A DNA stretch of 64,000 nucleotides from assembly GCF_007858435.1 (NCBI RefSeq), contig NZ_VIGW01000001.1, forward strand, positions 248,001-312,000, in the 5' to 3' direction. Positions 41,908-49,698 of the stretch are shown piece by piece (the first letter of the stretch is position 1; every line of letters starts with the position of its first letter). Origin of the DNA: Tsukamurella asaccharolytica (lineage in GTDB: Bacteria; Actinomycetota; Actinomycetes; Mycobacteriales; Mycobacteriaceae). The translations under genes were made by a program, and so were the position numbers. The notes beneath the pieces are model-generated. The model searched no databases, had not been told where the DNA came from, and saw only the letters and a program-made list of their open reading frames with translations.

Positions 41908-42688
41908 GCTGACTGCTCACCGAGACCACCTCTCCGGTCATATAGGAACTGTAGTCGGAGGCCAGGAAGACGATCACGTTCGCGACCTCCCAGGGCTCGG
42001 CGGCCCGGCCGAAGACCTCGCGGCGCGAGAGCTCGTCGAGGAGTTCGTCGGAGGTGACCTTCGCCAGGAAGGCGTGCATGGCGATGCTCGGCGAGACGGC
42101 GTTGATCCGCACGCCGTGCGGTGCCGCGTCGACGGCAGAACAGCGCGTGAGCGCCATGACACCCGCCTTGGCGGCGGCGTAATGCGCCTGTTCCGCCTGC
42201 GCGCGCCAGCCGATCACCGAGGCGTTGTTGACGATCACACCGCCGCCACCCTGCGCGATGAATCGGTTGATGACGGCGCGGGTGGCACGGAAGGTGCCGG
42301 TGAGGGTCACGTCGAGCACGCGGGACCACTGCTCGTCGGTCATGTCCTGCACGGCGACGCTGCCGCCGAGACCGGCGTTGTTGACCAGCACATCGATTCG
42401 CCCGTAGCGCTCGGCGGCACCGTCGAGCAGGGCCTGAACCTGCTCCTCGACGGTGACGTCGCAGGTGATCGCGTACACCCGGTCGCCGAACTCCGCGGCG
42501 AGCTCGTCCCGCTTCTCCCCCAGGCGCCGCTCGTGCCAGTCGGAGATCACCACGCGGGCGCCCTCCTCGAGGCAGCGCCGCGCGGTCGCGGAGCCGATGC
42601 CGGTGCCGGCGGCGGCCGTCACGACGACGACCTTGTCGTCGACGAGGTTGCGTCCCTGTGGGTACGAGGGTGCGGGTATGGCGCTCAC
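41900..42688 (-). CDS. ipdF: IpdF, SDR of HIP catabolism
   Basis: A 262-aa SDR with the atypical N-terminus NLVDDKVVVVTAAAGTGIGSATARRCLEEG (TAAAGTGIG cofactor motif), DVLVNNAGLGGSV, NNASVIGW, HYAAAKAGVMALTRCSA (YxxxK) and SPSIAMHAFL. Length equals Mtb Rv3559c. It oxidises the hydroxyl of 5-OH HIP-CoA as partner of IpdC. It overlaps fadE30 (4 bp) and kstR2 (8 bp). Confidence 0.88.
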   Translation of the reverse strand: MSAIPAPSYPQGRNLVDDKVVVVTAAAGTGIGSATARRCLEEGARVVISDWHERRLGEKRDELAAEFGDRVYAITCDVTVEEQVQALLDGAAERYGRIDVLVNNAGLGGSVAVQDMTDEQWSRVLDVTLTGTFRATRAVINRFIAQGGGGVIVNNASVIGWRAQAEQAHYAAAKAGVMALTRCSAVDAAPHGVRINAVSPSIAMHAFLAKVTSDELLDELSRREVFGRAAEPWEVANVIVFLASDYSSYMTGEVVSVSSQHA

Positions 42689-43872
42689 GGGCGGGCCTCT
42701 CTCGGCAGGCCGAGCACGCGCTCGGCGATGATGTTGCGCTGGATCTCATTGGAGCCGCCGTAGATCGTGTCGGCTCGGGTGAACAGGTAGAGGCGCTGCC
42801 AGTCGTCGAGTTCAACGGTGCCGGAGGCGCCCGATCCGGGACTGTCGGCGAGCAGGCCGGCGGCGCCGCGCACCGTCATCGCGATCTCGCCGAGCCGGCG
42901 ATGCCAGTTGGCCCACAGCAGCTTCGCGACCTCCGCAGTGCCGGTCTCGGCGGAGCCGAGCGTGCGGAGGGCGTGTGCCCGCATGACGTCGAGTTCGGTC
43001 CACGCGCGTCGAAGCGCGTCGGCCACCTCGGGGCGGTCGGCCGCGCCGGTATCGAGGGCGAGGTCGGTAAGGGTCTGCAGTTCGCGGCGGAAGCCGATCT
43101 GCTGGCCGAGGGTGGCGACGCCGCGCTCGAAGGCGAGTGTCCCCATGGCGACCCGCCAGCCCTCGCCGGGCTCCCCGACCACGTTGGCGGCGGAGGTGCG
43201 GGCACCGTCGAAGAACACCTCGTTGAACTCCGAGGTGCCGGTGAGCTGCACGATCGGCCGGACTTCGACGCCCGGCTGGTCCATGGGGACGAGCAGGTAC
43301 GACAGGCCCTTGTGCCGTGCGGAGCCGGGCTCGGTGCGGGCTACCACGAAGCACCAGTCGGCGACGTGCGCGAGGGAGGTCCAGACCTTCTGCCCGGAGA
43401 TGACCCAGTCGTCGCCCTCGAGGCGCGCCGTGGTGCTGACGTTCGCGAGGTCCGAGCCGGCGCCGGGTTCGGAGTAGCCCTGGCACCACAGCTCGCGGAC
43501 GTCGCGGATGGGAGGCAGGAAGCGTGCCTTCTGCTTGTCGGTGCCGAACGCGATGAGAGTGGGGCCGAGCAGCTCCTGGCCGAGGTGCGAAACCTTCGCC
43601 GGCGCGCCGGCGCGGGCGTACTCCTCGTGAAAGATCACCTGCTGCGCGATGCCGGCCCCGCCGCCGCCGTTCTCCGCCGGCCAGCCGATGCAGTTCAGTC
43701 CGGCGGCGGCCAGGTGCCGCTCCCAGGCGATCCGTTCGTCGAAGAACTCGTGCTCGCGCCCGGGGCCGCCAGCGCCACGGAGCCCGGCGAACTCGCCGGA
43801 CAGGTTGGTCTCGAGCCAGTCGCGGATCCGCGCCCGGAATTCCGCGTCCGTCTCGCCGCTCGCCGTGGCCAC
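42685..43872 (-). CDS. fadE30: Acyl-CoA dehydrogenase FadE30
   Basis: A 395-aa acyl-CoA dehydrogenase: WCQGYSEPGAGSDLANVSTTARLEGDDWVISGQKVWTSLAH (residues about 120-170), RTSAANVVGEPGEGWRVAMGTLAFERGVA and the terminal IYGGSNEIQRNIIAERVLGLPR. FadE30 introduces the first double bond in HIP-CoA. The GTG start has AAGGGAG at good spacing. It is the first gene of the fadE30-ipdF-kstR2-fadA6 operon, and its promoter lies at the perfect KstR2 palindrome 43888-43915. Confidence 0.92.
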   Translation of the reverse strand: MATASGETDAEFRARIRDWLETNLSGEFAGLRGAGGPGREHEFFDERIAWERHLAAAGLNCIGWPAENGGGGAGIAQQVIFHEEYARAGAPAKVSHLGQELLGPTLIAFGTDKQKARFLPPIRDVRELWCQGYSEPGAGSDLANVSTTARLEGDDWVISGQKVWTSLAHVADWCFVVARTEPGSARHKGLSYLLVPMDQPGVEVRPIVQLTGTSEFNEVFFDGARTSAANVVGEPGEGWRVAMGTLAFERGVATLGQQIGFRRELQTLTDLALDTGAADRPEVADALRRAWTELDVMRAHALRTLGSAETGTAEVAKLLWANWHRRLGEIAMTVRGAAGLLADSPGSGASGTVELDDWQRLYLFTRADTIYGGSNEIQRNIIAERVLGLPREARP

Positions 43873-43887
43873 GGCACTCCCTTCGCC

Positions 43888-43915
43888 ATTCCACCAAGCA
43901 ATTGCTTGGTGGAAT
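43888..43915. promoter_or_regulatory. KstR2 operator, perfect 28-bp palindrome, fadE30 side
   Basis: ATTCCACCAAGCAA is followed directly by its reverse complement TTGCTTGGTGGAAT. It contains the KstR2 core CCAAGCAATTGCTTGG and starts 15 bp upstream of the fadE30 GTG. Confidence 0.95.
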
Positions 43916-43940
43916 CAGGTTACACAGACTCGACTCGCAC

Positions 43941-43954
43941 TGTAACGTGTTCTA
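43941..43954. promoter_or_regulatory. KstR-like box abutting the fadD3-side KstR2 operator
   Basis: TGTAACGTGTTCTA keeps the AAC-nn-GTT core and differs from the hsaE operator by one base. It shares its last base with the following KstR2 box. Confidence 0.6.
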
Positions 43955-43971
43955 CCAAGCACTTGCTAGGC
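43954..43971. promoter_or_regulatory. KstR2 operator, fadD3 side
   Basis: ACCAAGCACTTGCTAGGC, a KstR2-type repeat 14 bp upstream of the fadD3 ATG. Confidence 0.88.
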
Positions 43972-43985
43972 GGAAGGGTTTGCGC

Positions 43986-45512
43986 ATGTCACGCACCATC
44001 GCAGCGGCTCTGCGCGACGGCGCGGACCGGTTCGGCGAGCACCTCGCCGTGGTCGACGGCGATCTGCGGATCAGCTACGCCGACCTGCACGACCGCGCCC
44101 GCGATGTCGCCCGAGCGCTGCTCGCGGAGGGAATCCGCCGGGGCGACAGGGTCGCCATCTGCGCGCCGAACGGGCACGAGTGGATCGAGGCGGCGCTCGC
44201 CGCCGCCTACCTCGGCGCCGTCCTCGTCCCCGTGAACACCCGATACACCGGCCCCGAGATCGTCGACCTGCTCGTGCGGACCCGCACGCGGGCCTTCGTC
44301 GTGGCCGGCCCGTTCCTCGGCATCGACCGGCTCGAGCTCGTCGTCGAGACCGCCGGCGGCCTGCCGCCCGAGATCGTCTCGGTTCTTCGCCTGCCGGAGT
44401 GGGACGGGGTCGCTGCGCGTGGCGCGCGGATCACCGACGCCGAGCTCGACGGGGCGGCCGCCGCGGTGACGCCCGACGACCCGTCGGACATCTTCTTCAC
44501 CTCCGGCACCTCCGGCCGCAGCAAGGGCGCGATGAGCACCCACGCCCAGACCCTCGCGAACGCCGCCAACTGGGCCGAGCTGGTGGGTCTCACCGAGGCG
44601 GACCGCTACCTGATCCTGAGTCCGTTCTTCCACATCTTCGGCTTCAAAGCCGGGATCCTGGCGGCCCTCCAGTCCGGCGCCACGATCCATCCGGCGCAGA
44701 CCTTCGACGTGATCCAGACCTTCGAGCTCATCCAGCGGGAACGGATCTCCGTCCTCCCCGGGGTGCCCACGGTGCATCAGATGATGCTCGACCACCCGGA
44801 TCGCGGCCGGTACGACCTGTCGAGCCTGCGCGCCGCGACCACCGGGGCCGCGACGATCCCCGTCGTCCTGATCGAGAGGATGCGGGCCGAACTGTACGAA
44901 CGGGTGCTCACCGCCTACGGCCTGTCGGAGGCCCCTGTCGTCACGATGTGCCGGGCGGAGGACGACCCCGAGGTGATCGCCACGACCTCCGGGCGCGCTG
45001 TGCGCGACATGGAGGTGCGGATCGCGGACGACGGCGAGATCCTGGTGCGCGGACCCAACGTGATCGCCGAGTACTTCGAGGATCCCGAGGCGACGGCCAA
45101 GGCCTTCGACTCCGACGGATGGTTCCACACCGGCGATGCCGGATCGATGGACGAGGCCGGGAACCTGCGGATCACCGACCGCATCAAGGACATGTTCACC
45201 AATGGCGGCTTCAACGTCTACCCCGCGGAGATCGAGCAGGTGATCGCGCGGATCCCCGGCGTCGCGGAGAGCGCCGTGGTCGGGGTGACCGAGCCTCGCC
45301 TCGGCGAGGTCGGCAAGGCCTTCGTCGTACTCAAAGCCGGCTACGACCTGACCGAGGACGCCGTGATCGAGCACTGCCGGGAGTTCCTGGCCAATTTCAA
45401 AGTCCCCCGGAGCGTCGATTTCGTGAGCGAGCTACCGCGCAACGCGACCGGAAAGGTGCTCAAGCGCGTCCTGCGCGGCGAGCCCGACCCTGCAGCAGGA
45501 GAGAAACGATGA
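43986..45512 (+). CDS. fadD3: HIP-CoA ligase FadD3
   Basis: A 508-aa ANL ligase (Mtb FadD3 is about 507): FFTSGTSGRSKGAMSTHAQT (P-loop), LSPFFHIFGFKAGILAAL, VLTAYGLSEAPVVTMC, GWFHTGDAGSMDEAGNLRITDRIKDMFTNGGFNVYPAEIEQ and the terminal LPRNATGKVLKRVL lysine. It activates HIP (the propionate side chain of the hexahydroindandione) with CoA and ATP, producing the KstR2 effector. The ATG at 43986 follows AAGGG; the frame is open further upstream through the operators but the family starts here. It is divergent from fadE30 and coupled to the crotonase gene downstream (ATGA). Confidence 0.92.
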   Translation: MSRTIAAALRDGADRFGEHLAVVDGDLRISYADLHDRARDVARALLAEGIRRGDRVAICAPNGHEWIEAALAAAYLGAVLVPVNTRYTGPEIVDLLVRTRTRAFVVAGPFLGIDRLELVVETAGGLPPEIVSVLRLPEWDGVAARGARITDAELDGAAAAVTPDDPSDIFFTSGTSGRSKGAMSTHAQTLANAANWAELVGLTEADRYLILSPFFHIFGFKAGILAALQSGATIHPAQTFDVIQTFELIQRERISVLPGVPTVHQMMLDHPDRGRYDLSSLRAATTGAATIPVVLIERMRAELYERVLTAYGLSEAPVVTMCRAEDDPEVIATTSGRAVRDMEVRIADDGEILVRGPNVIAEYFEDPEATAKAFDSDGWFHTGDAGSMDEAGNLRITDRIKDMFTNGGFNVYPAEIEQVIARIPGVAESAVVGVTEPRLGEVGKAFVVLKAGYDLTEDAVIEHCREFLANFKVPRSVDFVSELPRNATGKVLKRVLRGEPDPAAGEKR

Positions 45513-46420
45513 CAGACACCACGCCCGCGTCCGACGCGACACCCGAGGCGGAGGTGGTGACCTACGAGGTCCGCGGCCCCGTTGCCGTGGTCACCATGAA
45601 CCGGCCCGAATACCGCAACGCGCAGAACTCGGCGATGACCTACGCTCTCGACGCCGCCTTCGTGCGCGCCGTGGAGGATCCAACGGTCAAAGTGATCGTG
45701 CTGGCGGGCAACGGAAAGCACTTCTCCGCCGGTCACGACATCGGCACCCCGGGCCGGGACGTGGATCAGCACTTCGAGAACAAGGCCGTCCTCTGGTGGG
45801 ACCACGTGGGACGTGAGGGCGGCGACCAGCGCTTCGCCCGCGAGTCCGAGGTGTACCTCGGCATGTGCCGCCGATGGCGGGAGATCCCGAAGCCGGTGAT
45901 CGCATCGGTGCAGGGCGCCTGTATCGCCGGAGCCCTGATGCTGGCGTGGAGCTGCGACCTCATCGTCGCCTCGGACGATGCCTTCTTCTCGGACCCAGTG
46001 GTGCGCATGGGCATTCCCGGTGTCGAATACTTCGCGCACCCGTGGGTGATGGGTCCGCGTGCGGCCAAGGAGTTCCTGTTCACGGGCGACCGCTTCTCGG
46101 CACAGCAGGCTCAGGAGTGGGGCATGGTCAACCGCGTGGTGCCGCGCAACGAGCTCGAGGAGCAGACCCTCGCACTGGCCGAGCGGATCGCGGAGATGCC
46201 GAGTTTCGGCCTGGCGCTGACCAAGAAGGCCGTCAACCAGTGCGAGGACCTCATGGGTCTGCGGGCGGGCATGGACTCGGTCTTCGGCTTGCACCATTTC
46301 GCGCACGCGCACAACGCCGAGGTCTCCGGCGGCGACTCCCTGGGCGGGCAGAGCGCCAAGTCCATGGCGTCCGGAGCGCGGAGCGCGACCGACGGTGGCG
46401 CCACGCGGAAGGCGGAGTAG
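45509..46420 (+). CDS. Enoyl-CoA hydratase/isomerase-family protein
   Basis: A 303-aa crotonase: VAVVTMNRPEYRNAQNSAMTYAL, GNGKHFSAGHDIGTPG (oxyanion hole), ASVQGACIAGALMLAWSCDLIVASDDAFFSDPVVRMGIPGVEYFAHPW and LTKKAVNQCEDLMGLRAGMDSVFGLHHFAH. The long loop around residues 75-110 (ENKAVLWWDHVGREGG) distinguishes it from EchA19 and EchA20. It lies between fadD3 and fadE31, overlapping fadD3 by 4 bp and touching fadE31 by 1 nt. Mtb has no gene between fadD3 (Rv3561) and fadE31 (Rv3562). A hydratase for the FadE31/32/33 product is the obvious guess. Confidence 0.82.
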   Translation: MTDTTPASDATPEAEVVTYEVRGPVAVVTMNRPEYRNAQNSAMTYALDAAFVRAVEDPTVKVIVLAGNGKHFSAGHDIGTPGRDVDQHFENKAVLWWDHVGREGGDQRFARESEVYLGMCRRWREIPKPVIASVQGACIAGALMLAWSCDLIVASDDAFFSDPVVRMGIPGVEYFAHPWVMGPRAAKEFLFTGDRFSAQQAQEWGMVNRVVPRNELEEQTLALAERIAEMPSFGLALTKKAVNQCEDLMGLRAGMDSVFGLHHFAHAHNAEVSGGDSLGGQSAKSMASGARSATDGGATRKAE

Positions 46421-47580
46421 TGGACCTCGAGTTCGACGACGCGACAGTGGCCTTCCGCGACGAGGTGCGCGCCTGGCTGACGGCGAACGTACCGGCCGAG
46501 CCCCTCCCCTCGTTCGACACCGCCGAGGGCTTCGCCGCGCACCGCGCGTGGGAGGCGGAGCTCGCCGACGCCGGCCTCGCCGCGGTCTCGTGGCCCGCGG
46601 AGTTCGGCGGCCGCGACGCGACGCTGCTCCAGTGGGTCGTGTTCGAGGAGGAGTACTACGCCGCCGGCGCGCCGCTGCGCGTGAACCAGAACGGCCTGTT
46701 CATGCTGGCGCCCACGCTCTTCAGCCACGGTACCGACGAGCAGCGCGAGCGGATCCTGCCCGCGATGGCGCGCTCGGAGCGGGTGTGGGCGCAGGCCTGG
46801 TCCGAACCGGAGGCGGGCAGCGACATCGCCTCGCTGCGCTCGACCGCGACCCGCGTCGAGGGCGGCTGGCGGCTCTCCGGCCAGAAGACCTGGAGCTCCC
46901 GCGCCGCCTACGCCGATGGGGCCTTCGGCCTGTTCCGCAGCGAGCCGGGGTCGGAGCGGCATCGCGGCCTGACCTACCTGATGTTCGACCTGCGTGCGCC
47001 CGGAGTCACGGTGCGCCCCATCCCGCAGCTCGACGGCGAGCCCGGTTTCGCGGAGATCTTCCTCGACGAGGTGTTCGTGCCCGACGCCGACGTGATCGGC
47101 GAGCCCGGCCAGGGCTGGCGCGTAGCGATGACGACGGCCAACAACGAGCGCGGGCTCTCGCTCCGCAGCCCCGGCCGGTTCCTCTCGGCCGCCGACGCCC
47201 TCGTCGAGCTGTGGGAGCGCGAGGACGGTGACACCGCGACCGCCGCCGCGCAGCGCGTCGCCGACGCCTGGATCGGCGCCCGCGCCTACCAGCTGTACAC
47301 CTTCGGCACCGTCACCCGCCTTCAGGACGGCGGCGAGCTCGGGCCGGAATCCAGTGTGAACAAGCTGTTCTGGAGCCATCTTGATGTGGAGCTCCACGAG
47401 ACGGCCCTCGACCTGCTCGGCCCCCGGGCCGAGCTCACCGGCGGCGACGCACCCGACGCGGGCCGCTGGCCGGCCGGCTACCTGTTCTCGCTGGCGGGTC
47501 CCATCTACGGCGGCACCGACCAGATCCAGCGCAACACCATCGCCGAGCGTCTCCTCGGCCTACCCCGGGGAGCCCGATGA
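46420..47580 (+). CDS. fadE31: Acyl-CoA dehydrogenase FadE31
   Basis: A 386-aa acyl-CoA dehydrogenase: WAQAWSEPEAGSDIASLRSTATRVEGGWRLSGQKTWSSRAAY, DADVIGEPGQGWRVAMTTANNERGLS and the C-terminal IYGGTDQIQRNTIAERLLGLPR. The GTG at 46420 shares its G with the TAG stop of the upstream gene; GGCGGAG stands before it. fadE31-fadE32-fadE33 follow in one coupled run as in Mtb Rv3562-Rv3564. FadE31 is the long, complete-motif subunit; FadE32 and FadE33 are short partners. Confidence 0.87.
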   Translation: MDLEFDDATVAFRDEVRAWLTANVPAEPLPSFDTAEGFAAHRAWEAELADAGLAAVSWPAEFGGRDATLLQWVVFEEEYYAAGAPLRVNQNGLFMLAPTLFSHGTDEQRERILPAMARSERVWAQAWSEPEAGSDIASLRSTATRVEGGWRLSGQKTWSSRAAYADGAFGLFRSEPGSERHRGLTYLMFDLRAPGVTVRPIPQLDGEPGFAEIFLDEVFVPDADVIGEPGQGWRVAMTTANNERGLSLRSPGRFLSAADALVELWEREDGDTATAAAQRVADAWIGARAYQLYTFGTVTRLQDGGELGPESSVNKLFWSHLDVELHETALDLLGPRAELTGGDAPDAGRWPAGYLFSLAGPIYGGTDQIQRNTIAERLLGLPRGAR

Positions 47581-48590
47581 GATTCGCACCGTCGCAGGAG
47601 AACGAGGCCTTCGCGGAGTCGCTCGACGATCTGCTCTCGGGTGCCGGCGTCGTGGCCGCCGCACGCGCGTGGGCCGACGGTGACAGCGGGCCCGGCCGGA
47701 AGGTCTGGGCGGCGCTCGCCGACCTCGGGGTGACCGGCCTCGCTATCGCCGAGGAGCACGGCGGCGTCGGCGGCGACGCCGTGGACCTGGCTGTCGCCTT
47801 CCAGGCACTGGGCTACCACGGCGTGCCCGGGCCGGTCGTGGAGTCGATCGCGGTGCTGCCCGCCCTACTCGGCGAGGCCGCACCGCTGCGGGCCCTCGCG
47901 GAGGGGGCGATCGGCACCGTCGCCCTGCCGCCCCGCACCCCGTTCCTGCTGGACGCCGACGCCGCCGACCTGCGCTTCGTCGTCGGTTCCGACGGCGCCG
48001 TAGCCGAGGCCGGCGCACCGTCGTCGGGCCCGCTCGGGTCCGTCGACCGGACCCGGCGCCTCTTCCCCGTGGAATTGAACGACGTTTCGGAGGAAGAAAC
48101 CCCAGGTGGGACTCTCCAAAACATCGTTCAATCGGCGGAGGGGGCCGGGGCGTTCGCGGTGGCGGGGCAGTTGCTCGGCGCGGGACGACGCCTGCTGGAC
48201 GACACCGTCGAGTACGCGAAGGCGCGCGCTCAGTACGGGAAGGCGATCGGCGAGTACCAGGCGATCAAGCACCTGCTCGCCGACGTCGCGACCCGACTCG
48301 AGCTGGCGGCGCCACTGTTGAGCGGGGCGGCCGTGGCGCTCACCGGAGGCGACTCGAGGGGAGTCGATCTCGATCCCGTGCGCGACGTGGCGGCGGCGCG
48401 GGTCGCGGCCGCGGACGCGGCCTACCTGGCGGCGCGGACGGCGCTGCAGGTACACGGCGCCATCGGCTACACCGCGGAGTACGACCTGGGCCTGTGGATC
48501 ACGAAGGTCCGGGCGCTGCAGTCGGCGTGGGGCACCCAGGCCGAGCATCGCGCGACGGTGCTCGACGCGATCCGGAAGGCGGCACGATGA
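47577..48590 (+). CDS. fadE32: Acyl-CoA dehydrogenase FadE32 carrying an in-frame palindromic repeat
   Basis: A 337-aa short-type acyl-CoA dehydrogenase: LADLGVTGLAIAEEHGGVGGDAVDLAVAF, YAKARAQYGKAIGEYQAIKHLLADV, ALQVHGAIGYTAEYDLGLWITKVRAL. Residues about 166-186 are encoded by copy 4 of the palindromic repeat (48074-48132), which sits between the VDRTRRLF segment and the helical domain. The reading frame is unbroken, so the repeat adds about 20 residues (ELNDVSEEETPGG...) to a linker; the protein is correspondingly longer than Mtb FadE32 (about 314 aa). Whether it is still active cannot be told. It overlaps fadE31 and fadE33 by 4 bp each. Confidence 0.85.
   Translation: MRFAPSQENEAFAESLDDLLSGAGVVAAARAWADGDSGPGRKVWAALADLGVTGLAIAEEHGGVGGDAVDLAVAFQALGYHGVPGPVVESIAVLPALLGEAAPLRALAEGAIGTVALPPRTPFLLDADAADLRFVVGSDGAVAEAGAPSSGPLGSVDRTRRLFPVELNDVSEEETPGGTLQNIVQSAEGAGAFAVAGQLLGAGRRLLDDTVEYAKARAQYGKAIGEYQAIKHLLADVATRLELAAPLLSGAAVALTGGDSRGVDLDPVRDVAAARVAAADAAYLAARTALQVHGAIGYTAEYDLGLWITKVRALQSAWGTQAEHRATVLDAIRKAAR
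48074..48132. repeat. Palindromic stem-loop repeat, copy 4, inside fadE32
   Basis: A 59-bp element. Left arm ATTGAACGACGTTTCGGAG pairs with CTCCAAAACATCGTTCAAT (17 of 19) around a 21-nt loop whose reverse complement holds ACCTGGGG at the position of ACCTGCGG in the other copies. No obvious target-site duplication is seen. Confidence 0.9.
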
Positions 48591-49627
48591 CGTCGGAACT
48601 GGACGATCTGGCGGCCGCGGTCCGCAGCGTCATCGATCGGCGCTGGTCGCCGGCCGCGCTGCGCGCCGCGATCGAGGCCCCCACGGGCTACGACGCCGAC
48701 CTGTGGTCGGTGCTGTGCGAGCAGGTCGGGATCGCCGCGCTGGCCGTCCCCGAGGAGCACGACGGCGTGGGCGCGGGAGTGCGCGCGCTCCAGGTGGTCG
48801 CCGAAGAACTGGGGCGGCACCTGATCCCGTCGCCCTTCCTCGGCTCCGCGGTGCTGACGACGACCCTGCTCGCGGAGACCGGCGAGGCGGAACTGCTGGC
48901 CGGCCTCGCGAGCGGCGAGCGCATCGGCGCGGTCGCCTTCGCCGGCGAAGACTTCGCCGACCGCCCGATCACTGCGGCCGGCGGCGCGCTCACCGGGACC
49001 GCGCGCTTCGTCCTCGACGGCGACCTCGCGGACGACCTGATCGTCGTCGCCGGGGAGGAGCTGTACCTCGTCGACAGCGGTGCCGCGGGCCGTCGCCCCA
49101 CCCCGTCGATGGATCCGACCCGGCGATTCGCCGAGGTCGTCGTCGACGGTGCGCCGGCCCGCCGGATCGGCGACGGCGCGGGGGCGGCGCTGCAGCGCGC
49201 GCTCGATAGGGCGTGCGCGGTCCTCGCCGCCGAACAGGCGGGCGCGGCGGCGCAGGCCCTGGCGATCACCGTCGACTACGCGGGCTCCCGTGTGCAGTTC
49301 GGCCGGCCGATCGGTTCATTCCAGGCGCTCAAGCACCGGATGGCGGACCTGTTCGTCCTGGTGGAGTCCGCCCGCTCGGCGGCGCTCGCCGCGGGCGAGG
49401 CGCTGGACCGCGGCGACGCGGGGGCGCCCCTCGCGGTCGCGACGGCGAAGACGTACTGCTCCGAGGCGTTCAGCGCTGTGGCGGCGGAGATGATCCAGCT
49501 GCACGGCGGCATCGGCATCACGTGGGAGCACGACGCGCACCTGTACTTCAAGCGTGCGCACTCGTCGTCGCAGCTGTTCGGCGACCCGGCGCACCACCTC
49601 TCCCGCCGGGAGCTCACGCACTCCTGA
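48587..49627 (+). CDS. fadE33: Acyl-CoA dehydrogenase FadE33
   Basis: A 346-aa short-type acyl-CoA dehydrogenase: VPEEHDGVGAGVRALQVVAEELGRHLIPSPFLGSAV, VDYAGSRVQFGRPIGSFQALKHRMADLFVLVESA, AAEMIQLHGGIGITWEHDAHLYFKRAHSSSQLFG. The ATG overlaps the fadE32 stop (ATGA at 48587). It is the last gene of the fadD3-crotonase-fadE31-fadE32-fadE33 operon. A KstR-like box overlaps its 3' end, belonging to the next gene. Confidence 0.87.
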   Translation: MTSELDDLAAAVRSVIDRRWSPAALRAAIEAPTGYDADLWSVLCEQVGIAALAVPEEHDGVGAGVRALQVVAEELGRHLIPSPFLGSAVLTTTLLAETGEAELLAGLASGERIGAVAFAGEDFADRPITAAGGALTGTARFVLDGDLADDLIVVAGEELYLVDSGAAGRRPTPSMDPTRRFAEVVVDGAPARRIGDGAGAALQRALDRACAVLAAEQAGAAAQALAITVDYAGSRVQFGRPIGSFQALKHRMADLFVLVESARSAALAAGEALDRGDAGAPLAVATAKTYCSEAFSAVAAEMIQLHGGIGITWEHDAHLYFKRAHSSSQLFGDPAHHLSRRELTHS

Positions 49628-49638
49628 AACAGGTTCTT
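49625..49638. promoter_or_regulatory. KstR-like box before the methyltransferase gene
   Basis: TGAAACAGGTTCTT (reverse complement AAGAACCTGTTTCA) keeps the AAC-nn-GTT core. It overlaps the fadE33 stop codon (TGA 49625-49627). Confidence 0.6.
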
Positions 49639-49698
49639 GTCGGCTGCCGGTCCCAGGCGGTACTTTCGTAGACGAACTACTCACGGAGGGAATCCCGT

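Noticed and set aside
48061-48140. Frameshift or pseudogene call for fadE32 because of the repeat
   Set aside because: The reading frame continues unbroken through the repeat to the normal C-terminus, so it is annotated as an intact gene with an insertion.
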